Shown: piece by piece, positions 63,286-64,000 of the stretch
How the letters are laid out: each line of letters starts with the position of its first letter
Numbering within the stretch: position 1 is the first letter of the stretch
From: Vibrio nigripulchritudo ATCC 27043
GTDB lineage: Bacteria > Pseudomonadota > Gammaproteobacteria > Enterobacterales > Vibrionaceae
Length of the DNA: 64,000 bases
Direction of reading: 5' to 3'
Assembly (NCBI RefSeq): GCF_000222685.1
Contig: NZ_AFWJ01000289.1
Location: 62,001-126,000, forward strand
The notes under the pieces: model-generated
Told to the model about the DNA's origin: nothing
The model's input: only the letters and a program-made list of their open reading frames with translations
Database searches by the model: none
Made by a program: the position numbers and the translations under genes

Positions 63286-64000
63286 ATGAGTGCGGAAAAA
63301 CTGTATATAGAAAAGGAACTTAGCTGGCTTTCGTTCAACGAGCGTGTCCTTCAGGAAGCCGCAGACAAAACGGTACCTTTAATAGAACGGGTACGCTTTC
63401 TTGGGATCTTCTCCAACAATTTGGATGAATTCTACAAAGTCCGTTTTGCTGACGTTAAACGCCGAATTCTCATCAACCAGGAGCGCGGCGGCAACGACAA
63501 CTCGCGCCACCTGCTCAGCAAAATGCAGTCGAAAGCCCTCAAGCTTAATCAAGACTTTGATGAACTGTACAACGAACTGATTCTCGAAATGGCGCGCCGC
63601 CGGATTTTCTTAGTCAATGAAACTCAACTGAATGAACATCAGAAAAAATGGATTCGAAAGTATTTCCTCAAAGACGTTCTTCCGCACATCACTCCGCTTC
63701 TGATTACTGAAGAAATCGATGTCCTGCAGTTTTTAAAAGATGAATACTCCTATTTAAGCGTCGAAATGAAGCGGGATGAATCTTCCCTTTATGCTTTGTT
63801 AGAAATCCCAACCGACATTCTTCCGCGCTTTGTGATGGTGCCTGAGCAGAAAGGAAAACGCCGCAAAACCATAATCCTGCTCGATAACATCATTCGCTTT
63901 TGTCTGGACGACATATTCCGAGGATTTTTTGAATATCAGGAACTGAACTGCTATGCGATGAAGATGACGCGAGATGCAGAGTACGACCTAAGCCACGAGC
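63286..64000 (+). CDS. ppk: Polyphosphate kinase 1 (3' part beyond window)
   Basis: ATG 63286 opens a frame to the window edge (238 codons). The N-terminus reads [22 protein letters not shown], then [30 protein letters not shown], the defining PPK1 N-terminal segment, and HITPLLI. The enzyme polymerises the gamma phosphate of ATP into polyphosphate. It is divergent from pstC and probably in the Pho regulon. The catalytic histidine lies beyond the window. Confidence 0.95.
   Translation, partial: MSAEKLYIEKELSWLSFNERVLQEAADKTVPLIERVRFLGIFSNNLDEFYKVRFADVKRRILINQERGGNDNSRHLLSKMQSKALKLNQDFDELYNELILEMARRRIFLVNETQLNEHQKKWIRKYFLKDVLPHITPLLITEEIDVLQFLKDEYSYLSVEMKRDESSLYALLEIPTDILPRFVMVPEQKGKRRKTIILLDNIIRFCLDDIFRGFFEYQELNCYAMKMTRDAEYDLSHE

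Overview
The window reads as chromosomal DNA of a marine gammaproteobacterium of the family Vibrionaceae. The main evidence is gene content and order: queA-tgt-yajC-secD-secF, ubiT-(rocS-like GGDEF/EAL)-ubiU-ubiV, oxyR-peroxiredoxin, cutC, holD-rimI, prfC and phoU-pstB-pstA-pstC diverging from ppk are the neighbourhoods I associate with the large Vibrio-type chromosome. The genus cannot be fixed from sequence alone. No rRNA, tRNA, IS element, prophage or CRISPR array was seen.

Layout. 1-3.4 kb: a sugar-uptake and kinase cluster (ABC sugar-binding protein, cut by the window edge; RpiB/LacAB-type isomerase; DhaK and DhaL) that may serve a four-carbon ketose. 3.4-5.0 kb: prfC. 5.0-20 kb: an accessory block with three strong Fur-box matches. 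It holds a secreted subtilase with an apparent external chaperone, two DUF1566 proteins, a frameshifted TonB-dependent receptor and a 935-residue lipoprotein, then a light-response group (cry-DASH, a 46-residue DUF2256 zinc-ribbon gene, a TIGR03643/DUF2805 gene and a second photolyase-family gene). 20-24 kb: a periplasmic binding protein paired with a membrane GGDEF-EAL protein, then rimI-holD. 24-32 kb: a TRAP transporter, a LysR regulator, and a tightly overlapping operon of split transketolase, L-threonate-dehydrogenase-like enzyme and D-2-hydroxyacid dehydrogenase; this looks like an unassigned sugar-acid route. 32-36 kb: LuxR-type regulator, MFS transporter and a histone-deacetylase-like amidohydrolase.

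36-51 kb is mostly housekeeping: anaerobic ubiquinone factors, protein export, queuosine, plus a secreted trypsin-like protease and a secreted esterase. 51-57 kb has a PadR regulator with a BtrH-like/DUF4872 protein, oxyR and its divergent peroxiredoxin, cutC, a LysR regulator and a very small YadA-type trimeric autotransporter with a proline-rich stalk. 57.6-64 kb is the phosphate regulon: phoU-pst on the minus strand and ppk on the plus strand, each with a Pho-box-like sequence in the shared intergenic region.

How the parts work together. The 5-16.5 kb block is the most system-like unexplained region: protease, chaperone, outer-membrane receptor and surface lipoproteins all appear to sit under iron control, as expected for liberation and capture of iron or heme from proteins. 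The 24-32 kb block is the best candidate for an undescribed catabolic pathway. All functional statements are by family recognition from motifs; no database search was run.
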